Shown here: in pieces, positions 48,959 to 58,695 of the stretch
Layout of the letters: the number at the start of each line of letters is the position of its first letter
How positions within the stretch are numbered: position 1 is the stretch's first letter
NCBI GenBank assembly: GCA_902571055.1
Contig: CACGAM010000002.1
Location: 62,001-126,000 of the forward strand
Source of the DNA: an uncultured Pelagibacteraceae bacterium
GTDB taxonomy: Bacteria > Pseudomonadota > Alphaproteobacteria > Pelagibacterales > Pelagibacteraceae
Length of the DNA: 64,000 nt
Direction: 5' to 3'
Translations under genes and position numbers: made by a program
Notes under the pieces: model-generated
The model's input: the letters and a program-made list of their open reading frames with translations, nothing else
Databases searched by the model: none
Told to the model about the DNA's origin: nothing

Positions 48959-50092
48959 ATGGCTGAAATAAAGAAGCTAGAGAAAAATAATACTTATTTA
49001 AAAGTTCTTTGGTCTGATGGAGAAGAAAGTAAGTTTAATTATTTATGGCTTAGAGATAACTGTCCAACTGCTCATGATAAAGATTCTAATCACAGAATGT
49101 TTAATATACTTAATGTAAGTAAAGAAATTAATCCTAAAAATTACAATATTAATAAAGAGGGTAAACTTGAGATTGAGTGGAGCGAGGGCAATCATACAAG
49201 TTATTTTGACTTAAATTGGTTAAGAGAAAATTGTTACACAATTAAAAATAAAAAAAAATATATTTCACCTTATAAATTGTGGGATAGTTCCCTTAAAGAG
49301 GAATTTAAATCTATATGTGTTGAACATGATGAAATAATGGAAAGTAACAATGGATTAATTAAATGGCTTGAATTGTTACATCACACTGGTATTGCAATTG
49401 TTAAAAACGCACCAATTGAAGAAAAATCTGGATTTGCAGTTCTAAACAGAATTAGTCATACCAGAGAAACTTTTTTTAAAACTCCATTTGAGGTTATAAA
49501 TATTCCAAAGCCTAATAACTCAGCATACACAGCTCATGCTTTGAGAAATCACATGGATTTACCCTGGTTTGAAAACCCACCTGGATATCAATTTTTACAT
49601 TGTTTAATTAATTCTGCAGACGGAGGAGAATCTTCAGCAGTGGATGGGTTTGCCGTCGCAGAGTATTTAAAACATAATAATAGCGAGATCTTTAATACTT
49701 TAACTAAGGTTTATTTAAAATTTAGGGATAAAGATTATACACAAGAAAATCATAGAGGTTTTCACGCGCCAGCTATAGGATTAACTAAAGATAGCGATTA
49801 TCATGATATAAGATTTAGTGTTGCTACGATGGATGCCTTAGACTGCCACCCAGATATTATGGACAAAGTTTACAAAGCTCATCATGAATTTGGAAATTTA
49901 CTACATAGCGATAAGTTTCAAATTAATTTTAGAATGGAACCAGGTGATATATTTTCCTTTAATAATAGAAGAGTCTTGCATGGTCGAACTGCATTTGACC
50001 CAAATTCAGGTCACAGACATTTACAAGGATATTATATGGATAGAGATGAAATTATCGGAAGATTAAATTACTTGAAAAAATTAAAATCATAA
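48959..50092 (+). CDS. Gamma-butyrobetaine dioxygenase-like Fe(II)/2OG oxygenase (N-terminal DUF971-like domain)
   Basis: N-terminal WSDGEESKFNYLWLRDNCPTAHD, HMDLPWFENPPGYQFLHCL, FNNRRVLHGRTAFDPNSGHRHLQGYYMDRD; start trimmed to ATG 48959. Confidence 0.87.
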   Translation: MAEIKKLEKNNTYLKVLWSDGEESKFNYLWLRDNCPTAHDKDSNHRMFNILNVSKEINPKNYNINKEGKLEIEWSEGNHTSYFDLNWLRENCYTIKNKKKYISPYKLWDSSLKEEFKSICVEHDEIMESNNGLIKWLELLHHTGIAIVKNAPIEEKSGFAVLNRISHTRETFFKTPFEVINIPKPNNSAYTAHALRNHMDLPWFENPPGYQFLHCLINSADGGESSAVDGFAVAEYLKHNNSEIFNTLTKVYLKFRDKDYTQENHRGFHAPAIGLTKDSDYHDIRFSVATMDALDCHPDIMDKVYKAHHEFGNLLHSDKFQINFRMEPGDIFSFNNRRVLHGRTAFDPNSGHRHLQGYYMDRDEIIGRLNYLKKLKS

Positions 50093-50725
50093 ATTTTCAA
50101 ACATAAGATTATAATTCTTATTATATTTCAAAAATTCTTTTTTATTTTTAATGGTATAAAAATATTTATTTTTTTTAATATTTCGTATGGATTTGTTACT
50201 TATAAAAAATTTATCTAAAATTAAGTACTCATAATTTTTTTTAAATGATGCTTTTATAATATCTGAAATTTTAGAGCTCTTAGAGAATGAAAAACCGATT
50301 TTTACTTTTTTGTTAATTTTGCGAATTTTAACCAAATTTGTATGTTTAAAAGATATAATTATACAATTCTTATAGTTTTTAATTTCATTTAATAATATTT
50401 TAATATTTCTCAAGTTCAATATTGGTTTAATCTCTATAAAAACTAAATATTTTTTTTTAGATAGCTTTAATACATCTTTCAATAATGGGATTGAAATTTT
50501 TGATTTTGTCTTATTTTTAATCTCATCGTAATGAAGATTTTTAACACTTTTGTTTATCTTAAATAATCTATTTAATGTAAAATCATGAAAACATATTATT
50601 TTGTTATCTTTAGTAAAATGAATGTCTGTTTCTATTCCATACTTTTTATTAAATGATACCTTAAAAGATTTTAAACAATTTTCTTTGAGTTTTTTATTAG
50701 CTATTCCTCGGTGAATTATATTCAT
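50087..50725 (-). CDS. Glycerophosphodiester phosphodiesterase (GDPD) family
   Basis: IHRGIANKKLKENCLKSF, GIETDIHFTKDNKIICFHDFTLNRL. Confidence 0.87.
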   Translation of the reverse strand: MNIIHRGIANKKLKENCLKSFKVSFNKKYGIETDIHFTKDNKIICFHDFTLNRLFKINKSVKNLHYDEIKNKTKSKISIPLLKDVLKLSKKKYLVFIEIKPILNLRNIKILLNEIKNYKNCIIISFKHTNLVKIRKINKKVKIGFSFSKSSKISDIIKASFKKNYEYLILDKFFISNKSIRNIKKNKYFYTIKNKKEFLKYNKNYNLMFENL

Positions 50726-50727
50726 GC

Positions 50728-50759
50728 AAAAAAAAAGGGCCCTGTAAACAAGGCCCTTT
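50728..50759 (-). terminator. Rho-independent terminator (AAAGGGCC-loop-GGCCCTTT followed by U-tract)
   Basis: 8-bp GC-rich stem 50734-50741/50752-50759 with minus-strand T-run (50728-50733), just downstream of the binding-protein stop. Confidence 0.9.
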
Positions 50760-50781
50760 AATATTTTATAAAGTTATAAAA

Positions 50782-51786
50782 TTATGGAAGCCAACTTTTC
50801 CATTTATTTGGATTGTTTTTCTTCCACTCTGCTACAACTTCTTTAAGATCTCTGTTCTTTTGCTTAACTTCAACTAACATTACTGCTTGATCAGCATTAT
50901 CAAATTTCATTTTTGTGAAAAATTTAGCTGCATCAGCATGTTCTGCTTTAGCAAATGTTTCAGGATTACCGTAGTTCATTGTGTAGTCTTTAGCCCAACC
51001 AGTTGCTGGCCATGCTGCAGTTCCACAATCTTTCCAGTTATTCGCCTCAGTAAATGAGTCACAAGTTTTGTGTTCTGGAAGTCCTACTCCTACCATGTCA
51101 TAAGCCCCAAAGAACCAATGAGGTTGCCATAGATATAATAAGAATGGCTCTTTTCTCTCATATGCTGCAACAGCTTCTGCTATGGCAGCAGCTTCTGTTC
51201 CTAACTCATCTGCTTGAAAGTCAATTCCTAAAAGATCTAATCTTTTTTGATCATGACAGTTCCAACCAGCTACAGGACATCCAATTAGTCTTCCTCTTTT
51301 TCCTGACTCAATTGTTGCAAACTTATCTTTGTGTTTGTTTAAATCTTTCCAAGATTTAATGCCGAATTTGTCAGCAGCATATTTTGGAATAAAGTAGTCA
51401 GACAAACCAATTATACCAGTTGTTCCAAGAAGTTTTACACTTCCGTCACCTTCATAATTAAACATTGTCTTACCATCATAAATCAGCGGACCTTTCATCA
51501 TTACAGTGTCAGCTTCCGCATAACTTGGCCAACTCTCGCAAGCAAAATCTATTTCACCAGCTGCGATTGCTTCCCAAAGTCCAGTTCCTGATGGGAATAC
51601 TACTCTTTTTATTTTGTATCCTAATTCATCTTCTAGAACACTAACAGCAACTTGACACGTTATCTCTCCTCCTGTCCAGTCTGCTACTGCAGCTGTTAAT
51701 CTTTTAGCAGCATTTGCAGTTCCAAAACTAGAAATAACAAGGATCAAAGAAAGCATCATTGCTGATAACTTTTTAGATATATTCAT
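50782..51786 (-). CDS. Glycine betaine-type ABC substrate-binding protein (ProX/OpuAC-like), second copy
   Basis: Signal peptide; ADWTGGEITCQVAVSVLEDELGYKI, FACESWPSYAE, GCPVAGWNCHDQKR. Confidence 0.88.
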   Translation of the reverse strand: MNISKKLSAMMLSLILVISSFGTANAAKRLTAAVADWTGGEITCQVAVSVLEDELGYKIKRVVFPSGTGLWEAIAAGEIDFACESWPSYAEADTVMMKGPLIYDGKTMFNYEGDGSVKLLGTTGIIGLSDYFIPKYAADKFGIKSWKDLNKHKDKFATIESGKRGRLIGCPVAGWNCHDQKRLDLLGIDFQADELGTEAAAIAEAVAAYERKEPFLLYLWQPHWFFGAYDMVGVGLPEHKTCDSFTEANNWKDCGTAAWPATGWAKDYTMNYGNPETFAKAEHADAAKFFTKMKFDNADQAVMLVEVKQKNRDLKEVVAEWKKNNPNKWKSWLP

Positions 51787-51799
51787 TATTGTTTTCCCC

Positions 51800-51819
51800 T
51801 TAATTAATTAATTAATTAA
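51800..51819. repeat. Short TTAA tandem repeat in the leader of the second binding-protein gene
   Basis: ttaattaattaattaattaa read directly. Confidence 0.85.
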
Positions 51820-51892
51820 ATCATTTTAAAACATAATAATACTTAATGTAAAGTTTTTAAATGTTGCGCTATTATACGTTATTTTATAAGGC

Positions 51893-54001
51893 TTATAGAC
51901 CTAAAGCCTCTCTTTGTTTTTTAGTCCAAGCTAATGAAATTCTGTCAATGATAATTGCCATAAGCACAATTCCAATACCAGCAGCCAATCCTCTTCCAGT
52001 ATCTGATCGTGCAAGTCCATTAAATACTTCTAATCCAAGGCCCTTTCCACCAATCAAAGGTGTAACAATTTGCATCGCAAAAGCCATAATAACTGTTTGA
52101 TTAAATCCTATAACTAAACTCGGAACTGCTAATGGAAATTTTACTTTATTTAAAGTTTGTAAAGTAGTTCCACCAAATGATCTTGAAACCTCTGAAAACG
52201 TCCCGGATACTTGCGTTAATCCAAGAGATGTTAATCTAATTATAGGAGGTATAGAATAAATCACAGTAGCAAGAACTGCAGAAACTATACCACCTCCAAA
52301 AAACATTAAAACTGGTATTAGATAACAAAAGTAAGGAAGAGTTTGCATCGCATCCAGTACAACATTTTGGATATTTTTAAATCTTGGATTATATGATGCA
52401 ATAATTCCTAATGGCACTCCAATGGCAAAGCATAAAGCAACCGAAACTAAAACAGATGATAGTGTTATCATTGATTGAGGCCAAATTCCACAAGCACCTA
52501 TAAAAAGAAGAAGTAATACAGTGATAAAAGCAAATCTTAATCCCACTGTAAAATATCCAATTAATGCAAATACTGCGGTTGTATACCACCATGGTGTATG
52601 TGTTAGAAAAGTATCAAGAGGGTTCAAAAGATTTAGATAAACGAATGCTCTTAAACCTTTTGTAAATGCAATAAATCCAGGATTTACTGTAAGTGATTTT
52701 ACAGTATCAGCAATTGGTTGTCTTATTGAGAGTTTCCATTCTTCTGGAAATGTTCCGATGCTGAAAATATTTGAATCTATAAAACTAATAATAAAAAAAA
52801 CAATAAATGAGGGAATGATATAGTATCTGTTACCAACAAATTCTCCAATATCTCTTCCTAAAGGCTTGTTAAACAAAGAAGTAATAAATTCTGCTACATA
52901 TGAAATTAAATTTGTAATTTTCTTACAAACTAAATTTATTATTGTGTGTGAATAACTTAAAGGTTTTTCAAAAATTCTGGCAATTTGAAATTTTTCCCAA
53001 CTTTGCGGTAAAAGATAAAATTTTTGAACATCCAAAGGTAGTCTTTCTTCCTCTTTGCTAAAAGACATACTAAATCTATCAAACATAATCGCCATAAACA
53101 AAATACACAAACCACCTTCCATAGCCCAACCAACATCTAAATTTCTAATAGCCAACCATACCTGTCCACCAATTCCTTCAGCCCCTATAAAACAGGCTAA
53201 AACTACAAGGGCCAAAGCCATCATTATAACTTGATTTATTCCCATCATTATACTTGGTAATGATAGAGGAATTTTAATTTTAAATAGCAACTGCAATCTA
53301 CTTGAACCAAATGAAGTTGCAGACTCGATAATCTGTTCCGAAACTTGTCTAATACCAGCGTTAGTTAATCTAATGACAGGTGGCATTGCATAGATCATTG
53401 TTGCTAAAATTGCTGGTGCGCCTCCTATCCCAAAAAAAAATAGCGCAGGAAAAAGATATACAAATGCTGGCATCACCTGCATTGTATCTAAAATAGGCTT
53501 CATAAAATTTTCAAATCTATCACTTTGTGAACACAGAACACCTAGTAAAACACCAAAGAAAACGCAAAGTACAACCGAAAGACCCATTAACGCTAAAGTC
53601 TGTAAAGATTCGTCCCACATGCCTACTCCTCCCCAGAAATAAATAACAAACAAAGAGTATAAACCTAGTCTTAAACCACCAGCTATTAGGCAGGGTAAAA
53701 ATAAAATTGATGCAATTAGTAACCAGGGAGATTCTATTAAAAAATCTTCTAAAAAATAATAACCAGATTTAATATAGCCTGCTATGATTTTAGTTATCCA
53801 CCTATAATTTTTTTTTAAGTAATCTTCTCCATCATTAACCCATGCAGTAAATGTAAACTCATCAGTAACAGATTTCGGAAATTTAGACTGTCCTTCACTT
53901 TGAATGGATAATACTAGTGCTCCCAAAAATATCAGTAAAACTGCAATATATTTAATAATATTCTTATTAGTTTTAGATTTATCTAATATTTCTGCAGACA
54001 T
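51893..54001 (-). CDS. Double-permease ABC transporter protein (fused tandem ProW domains)
   Basis: 702 aa with two copies of the signature: MQVMPAFVYLFPALFFFGIGGAPAILATMIYAMPPVIRLTNAGIRQV and MQTLPYFCYLIPVLMFFGGGIVSAVLATVIYSIPPIIRLTSLGLTQV. Confidence 0.92.
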   Translation of the reverse strand: MSAEILDKSKTNKNIIKYIAVLLIFLGALVLSIQSEGQSKFPKSVTDEFTFTAWVNDGEDYLKKNYRWITKIIAGYIKSGYYFLEDFLIESPWLLIASILFLPCLIAGGLRLGLYSLFVIYFWGGVGMWDESLQTLALMGLSVVLCVFFGVLLGVLCSQSDRFENFMKPILDTMQVMPAFVYLFPALFFFGIGGAPAILATMIYAMPPVIRLTNAGIRQVSEQIIESATSFGSSRLQLLFKIKIPLSLPSIMMGINQVIMMALALVVLACFIGAEGIGGQVWLAIRNLDVGWAMEGGLCILFMAIMFDRFSMSFSKEEERLPLDVQKFYLLPQSWEKFQIARIFEKPLSYSHTIINLVCKKITNLISYVAEFITSLFNKPLGRDIGEFVGNRYYIIPSFIVFFIISFIDSNIFSIGTFPEEWKLSIRQPIADTVKSLTVNPGFIAFTKGLRAFVYLNLLNPLDTFLTHTPWWYTTAVFALIGYFTVGLRFAFITVLLLLFIGACGIWPQSMITLSSVLVSVALCFAIGVPLGIIASYNPRFKNIQNVVLDAMQTLPYFCYLIPVLMFFGGGIVSAVLATVIYSIPPIIRLTSLGLTQVSGTFSEVSRSFGGTTLQTLNKVKFPLAVPSLVIGFNQTVIMAFAMQIVTPLIGGKGLGLEVFNGLARSDTGRGLAAGIGIVLMAIIIDRISLAWTKKQREALGL

Positions 54002-54075
54002 TATTACATTAAATTAAAACAAACTGTTTTACATTTAAAGAAAAATATTGTCTATTTTATTCATATAAATTTAGC

Positions 54076-55122
54076 ATGCCCAGTGAACAAAAAATAACAT
54101 GCTCAAATATATGGAAGTTATTTGGGCCAGATGAAAAGAGAATTATAAAGGAATTAGATAAAAATTTAACAATAAAAGAGGTTCAGGAAAAAACTGGCCA
54201 TGTAGTTGCAGTTAAGGATGTAAGTTTTTCAATTCAAAAAGGCGAGACATTTGTAGTAATGGGTCTGTCAGGAAGCGGCAAGTCAACATTAGTTAGATGT
54301 ATTTCTAGGTTAATAGAGCCTACAACAGGCACAGTAAAGATGGATGATGTTGAGGTCACAAAGATGAGCAGCACTCAATTGCTTGATCTAAGACGAAATA
54401 AAATGAGCATGGTATTCCAACATTTTGGATTATTTCCACATAGGACAGTCCTTGAAAATATTGGATATGGTTTAGAAATTAGAGGTAACAAAAAACAAGA
54501 TAGAATTGATAAATCAATGGAGGTCCTAAAAATGGTTGGTCTAGAAGGTTGGCACAAAAATTATCCAAGAGAATTGTCAGGAGGTATGCAGCAAAGAGTA
54601 GGACTGGCAAGAGCTCTAGCTGTTGATCCTGAAATTTTAATTTTCGACGAGCCATTTTCTGCTTTAGATCCTTTGATCAGAAGAGAAATGCAGGACGAAT
54701 TATTAAAAATTCAAGAGAAATTGCAAAAAACTATGGTTTTTATTACTCACGATTTTTTAGAGGCAATTAAGATGGGGGATCACATTGCAATTATGAAAGA
54801 TGGAGAAGTGTCTCAAGTGGGAACACCTGAAGAGATAGTAGCAAATCCAAAAGATCAATATGTTAAAGATTTTTGTGAGGATGTACCTAAATATAAAGTT
54901 TTAAGTGCTGGAAAAGTAATGAGAACAGATTGTTGTGATGAAACGAAAAATTTATTTTCAAAAAAAACAGATTGTATTATGGATAATTTAAAAATTGAAA
55001 CTTTGATCGATAAATTAGTAGACTCGGACAAAAGCTATCCAGTTGTATGTAACGAAACTGGTGATCTTTTAGGTGAAATAGACAGGTCTATTGTTATGAA
55101 ATCAATGAAATCTAAGTCTTAA
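54076..55122 (+). CDS. Glycine betaine/proline-type ABC transporter ATPase (ProV-like), second copy
   Basis: GLSGSGKSTLVRCISRLIEPT, ELSGGMQQRVGLARALAVDPEILIFDEPFSALDPL. Confidence 0.94.
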   Translation: MPSEQKITCSNIWKLFGPDEKRIIKELDKNLTIKEVQEKTGHVVAVKDVSFSIQKGETFVVMGLSGSGKSTLVRCISRLIEPTTGTVKMDDVEVTKMSSTQLLDLRRNKMSMVFQHFGLFPHRTVLENIGYGLEIRGNKKQDRIDKSMEVLKMVGLEGWHKNYPRELSGGMQQRVGLARALAVDPEILIFDEPFSALDPLIRREMQDELLKIQEKLQKTMVFITHDFLEAIKMGDHIAIMKDGEVSQVGTPEEIVANPKDQYVKDFCEDVPKYKVLSAGKVMRTDCCDETKNLFSKKTDCIMDNLKIETLIDKLVDSDKSYPVVCNETGDLLGEIDRSIVMKSMKSKS

Positions 55123-55123
55123 A

Positions 55124-56056
55124 TTAATAAAATTTTTTATTACCTCTAACCGGTTTATTTTTTTGAGCATCTCTCCAAATAATAATAAATCCTGCTGATA
55201 CTATCAATAATACACCAGGAAATAGCTGAGACCATGGAGCTTCATTAAAAAATAACCACCCTAATAAAAATGATGAGGGAATACCAAAATATTCAAATGA
55301 TGCTAACTTACTTACTGATATAAGTCTGTAAGCATAAACAAATAGAATTGCAGCTGATCCTCCAAGAATACCTGTTAGAATCATAAGCATTAGGTCTCTT
55401 GCACTATTTATATTAAAATTACTTGATAAAATAATAAATAATATTAGAGCCCCAATTACATTAAACAGTAATGTATAAAATTGAATTTTTGAGGTTGAGT
55501 AACCTTTGGGAATAAACTTTAAAATTATAACAGAGAAAGCCCACGCGATAGCAGTAAATATTGAAAATATTGAATAAAAATTGAAAATATCACTAGTTGG
55601 TTTTAGTATTAAGACAACACCAATAAAGCCAACAATAATTGCAGACCATCTATAAATACCAACTTTATCATTTAAGAAAAAAATTGACAAAATCACTATA
55701 AAAAAAGGAGATGAAAATGTTAAAGTCATAGCAGTTGCAAATTCAACATTAATAACTGAGATAAAAATAAACAAATTCATAGCCAGAAAACTTAATCCTC
55801 TTAAACAACTAAGAATTATAAATTTATTGGTAACTTTTTTAAAAAGAGATGAGTACTCTTGAGTAAATAGCAGTAATATTAATAGTGGAATGATTGCAAA
55901 AAAATTTCTAAACACAGCTAATTTAAATACTGAATAATCATTACCGATAAGTCTTATAACAACAAGATATAGGTCAACGCACACAACCCCAAGTAACATT
56001 GCAAAGATTGCAAGAAATGTTTTTTTTAAATCTGTCTTTTCTGAAATAATTTTCAT
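55124..56056 (-). CDS. DMT superfamily (EamA) transporter
   Basis: About 10 TM, RWSAIIVGFIGVVLILKP. Confidence 0.87.
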   Translation of the reverse strand: MKIISEKTDLKKTFLAIFAMLLGVVCVDLYLVVIRLIGNDYSVFKLAVFRNFFAIIPLLILLLFTQEYSSLFKKVTNKFIILSCLRGLSFLAMNLFIFISVINVEFATAMTLTFSSPFFIVILSIFFLNDKVGIYRWSAIIVGFIGVVLILKPTSDIFNFYSIFSIFTAIAWAFSVIILKFIPKGYSTSKIQFYTLLFNVIGALILFIILSSNFNINSARDLMLMILTGILGGSAAILFVYAYRLISVSKLASFEYFGIPSSFLLGWLFFNEAPWSQLFPGVLLIVSAGFIIIWRDAQKNKPVRGNKKFY

Positions 56057-56094
56057 GTATAATATGTTATTTTAGTATAGATTTTTAATTAAAT

Positions 56095-57288
56095 ATGCAA
56101 AATTTTAAATTAAATGAACAAGATTTGCTGAGTAATCAAGATTGGACATTTCCCACATTCACAGCCTATGGGCCAGGAAGATTTAAAGAAATTGGAAAGT
56201 TTTGTAAAAATTTTAAAATTATTAATCCATTAATTGTAATAGACAGTGGAAGTACAAAATTACCTTTTATAAATGAACTACAAAATTTACTTTCAGATGC
56301 AAAAATAAAATCTAATATTTACTCAAATATTTCGCCAAATCCTAGAGATGATGAAATTGATGGTGGCTGCAAAGTTTTTAAAGAAGGTAATCACGATGCA
56401 ATTATAGCAATAGGTGGAGGTAGTGCCATGGATGGAGGTAAAGCAATTTCCTTAACAGTAAACAGCGGAATTCCACTATGGGACTTTGAGTTTTTAGACA
56501 AAGTACCAAGGGATTTGAAAGGCACAAATCCTTTTCCAAAACTTATTACAATACCAACAACTTCTGGAACTGGAGCAGAAACAGAGATTACTGCGATGGT
56601 TACAGATACAAAAAAAGGAATGAAATTTTGTTTATGGCACCCCGAAGCTAGACCTTGTCTTGCTCTAGTTGATCCAGAACTAACTTTAAAATTACCAGCA
56701 AATTTAACTGCGTGGACAGGTATTGATGCAATGATACATGCTATTGAAGGGTACAGTGTTCCATTATTTCATCCATTATGTGATGGCTCTGCTTTAGAAA
56801 GTTTAAATTTAATTTCTAAATCTTTATATCTTGCAGTTGAGGAACCAGACAACCTAGTAGCAAGAGGAGGCATGATTGTTGGGTCTTATTTAGGAGGAGT
56901 TGCATTTTTAAAAGGTCTAGGACTTGTTCATGCAATATCACATATGGTTGGAGCTGAATATAATACACATCACGGTTTAACAAATGCAATTATACTTCCA
57001 GCAGTAATGGAATATAATTTACCTGGCTTAGAAGAAAAAGTTAAACGAATGTCGGCAGCAATGCAATTCACAGATCATTCGGTTGATGGTTTCAAAAATA
57101 ATTTAAATCAAATGTTAGATAGATTAAAAATACCAAATGGATTAAATGAAATTGGTGTACCTGAAGATTGTTATGAGAGGATAGCGAAAAAATCTATGTT
57201 AGATCAAGCTTATGGTCAAAATCCTAAGAAAGCCACACTAGACGAAGTTAAAGAATTAACTTTAAAGAGTATTAAAAAAGCTAGATAG
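56095..57288 (+). CDS. Iron-containing alcohol dehydrogenase
   Basis: AIIAIGGGSAMDGGKAIS, TIPTTSGTGAETEITAMV, GLGLVHAISHMVGAEYNTHHGLTNAI. Confidence 0.92.
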   Translation: MQNFKLNEQDLLSNQDWTFPTFTAYGPGRFKEIGKFCKNFKIINPLIVIDSGSTKLPFINELQNLLSDAKIKSNIYSNISPNPRDDEIDGGCKVFKEGNHDAIIAIGGGSAMDGGKAISLTVNSGIPLWDFEFLDKVPRDLKGTNPFPKLITIPTTSGTGAETEITAMVTDTKKGMKFCLWHPEARPCLALVDPELTLKLPANLTAWTGIDAMIHAIEGYSVPLFHPLCDGSALESLNLISKSLYLAVEEPDNLVARGGMIVGSYLGGVAFLKGLGLVHAISHMVGAEYNTHHGLTNAIILPAVMEYNLPGLEEKVKRMSAAMQFTDHSVDGFKNNLNQMLDRLKIPNGLNEIGVPEDCYERIAKKSMLDQAYGQNPKKATLDEVKELTLKSIKKAR

Positions 57289-57294
57289 CATTAA

Positions 57295-58695
57295 ATGCTA
57301 GAGACAAAAACAGTTTCAGAGATCATCAATCATATAAAATTTAAAGATTTATCCATTAAAGAGGTGATTGAATATTATTTAAATATTATAGAAAAGTTAA
57401 ATCCTAAAATAAACTCAATAGTTTCAATTAAAAATAAAAAAGAAATTATAGAAGGGGCAGAAAAAAAAAGTAATACAAAATTTTGTGGGCTTCCAATTGC
57501 AATTAAAGATTTATCTGATGTCGTTGGTTTTTATACGACTTATGGATATCCAGGTACCAAAAATTACAGTCCAAATAAAAATTCTTTTTTTGTAGATAAG
57601 TTACTAGAAGCAGGTATAACAATAATTGGAAAAACCAATACCGCAGAACTTGGAGTAGGTGGTCAAACAATTAACAGATTATTCGGTCCTACTTCAAATG
57701 TTTACGATGTTACGAAATGTGCAGCCGGTTCTAGTGGCGGAGCAAGTACTGCTGTTGCATCAGGAATGTTACCTTTTGCCGATGGAACAGATCAAATGGG
57801 GTCTTGTAGAGCACCCGCAGCTTTTGCTAACATATATGGATTTAGACCGACGACAGGACTAATAGCCTCTGACAGAACTTTTCAGGATCCAAAAATTCCA
57901 GTTTTAACTACTCCAGGATGTTTTGCAAAAACACCAGAAGATATGTCATTACTATTGGACTCAATTGTAGGGTCAAACAATAACGATCCACTTTCATTTG
58001 ACTTAGATAGCCAATTTGAATTTAGCAATTTAACAGATAAAGAATTCTCAAAAATTAAAATAGTTTTATTAGAGGATGTAATTGAAAACTACCATTTTGA
58101 AAAAGGTATAATTGAAATGTGTAATAATAAACTTAATAAACTTAAAGATCATTTGAAGGTTGAGTCTATCAACTCAAAATTAAAAACATCTGATATTTGG
58201 GATAGCTGGACATGTTTTCGAGCTAAAGGAATTTTTAATGATACAAAAAATATGCAAATCCGAAATATCAATGATATGTCTGAACAAGCAATTTGGGAAT
58301 ATAACAAAGGATCTAAAATTAATGATGATGATATAAAAATTGCATTTGATAAAAAAAACAATTCTCTTATTCAGATAGAGGAAATATTCAAAAAATTTGA
58401 CTTTATAATTCTTCCTTCATCACAAGTTTTTCCGTTTAATAAAAATATTCAATATCCAAAAAAAATAAATGAACAAGAACTTGATACTTACCATAGATGG
58501 TTGGAGGTATTTATCATTTCAAGTTTGTTTGATTTACCGACTTTGACAGTTCCAATTGGATTTAATGAAACTGGTAGCCCAATGGGTTTACAAATTATAG
58601 CTAAGAAGGGGGATGATATTAAACTTTTGTCCTTTGCAAAAACTTATGAGAAAATTTATAAATACTCTAATATAAAGCCCAAATTTAAATTATGA
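57295..58695 (+). CDS. Amidase signature family hydrolase
   Basis: GLPIAIKDLSDV, KCAAGSSGGASTAVASGMLPFADGTDQMGSCRAPAAF. Confidence 0.93.
   Translation: MLETKTVSEIINHIKFKDLSIKEVIEYYLNIIEKLNPKINSIVSIKNKKEIIEGAEKKSNTKFCGLPIAIKDLSDVVGFYTTYGYPGTKNYSPNKNSFFVDKLLEAGITIIGKTNTAELGVGGQTINRLFGPTSNVYDVTKCAAGSSGGASTAVASGMLPFADGTDQMGSCRAPAAFANIYGFRPTTGLIASDRTFQDPKIPVLTTPGCFAKTPEDMSLLLDSIVGSNNNDPLSFDLDSQFEFSNLTDKEFSKIKIVLLEDVIENYHFEKGIIEMCNNKLNKLKDHLKVESINSKLKTSDIWDSWTCFRAKGIFNDTKNMQIRNINDMSEQAIWEYNKGSKINDDDIKIAFDKKNNSLIQIEEIFKKFDFIILPSSQVFPFNKNIQYPKKINEQELDTYHRWLEVFIISSLFDLPTLTVPIGFNETGSPMGLQIIAKKGDDIKLLSFAKTYEKIYKYSNIKPKFKL

Noticed and set aside
51054-52592. ORFs 51054-51359 (+), 51861-52100 (+) and 52389-52592 (-)
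   Set aside because: Overlap well-supported transporter genes in other frames; no independent coding evidence
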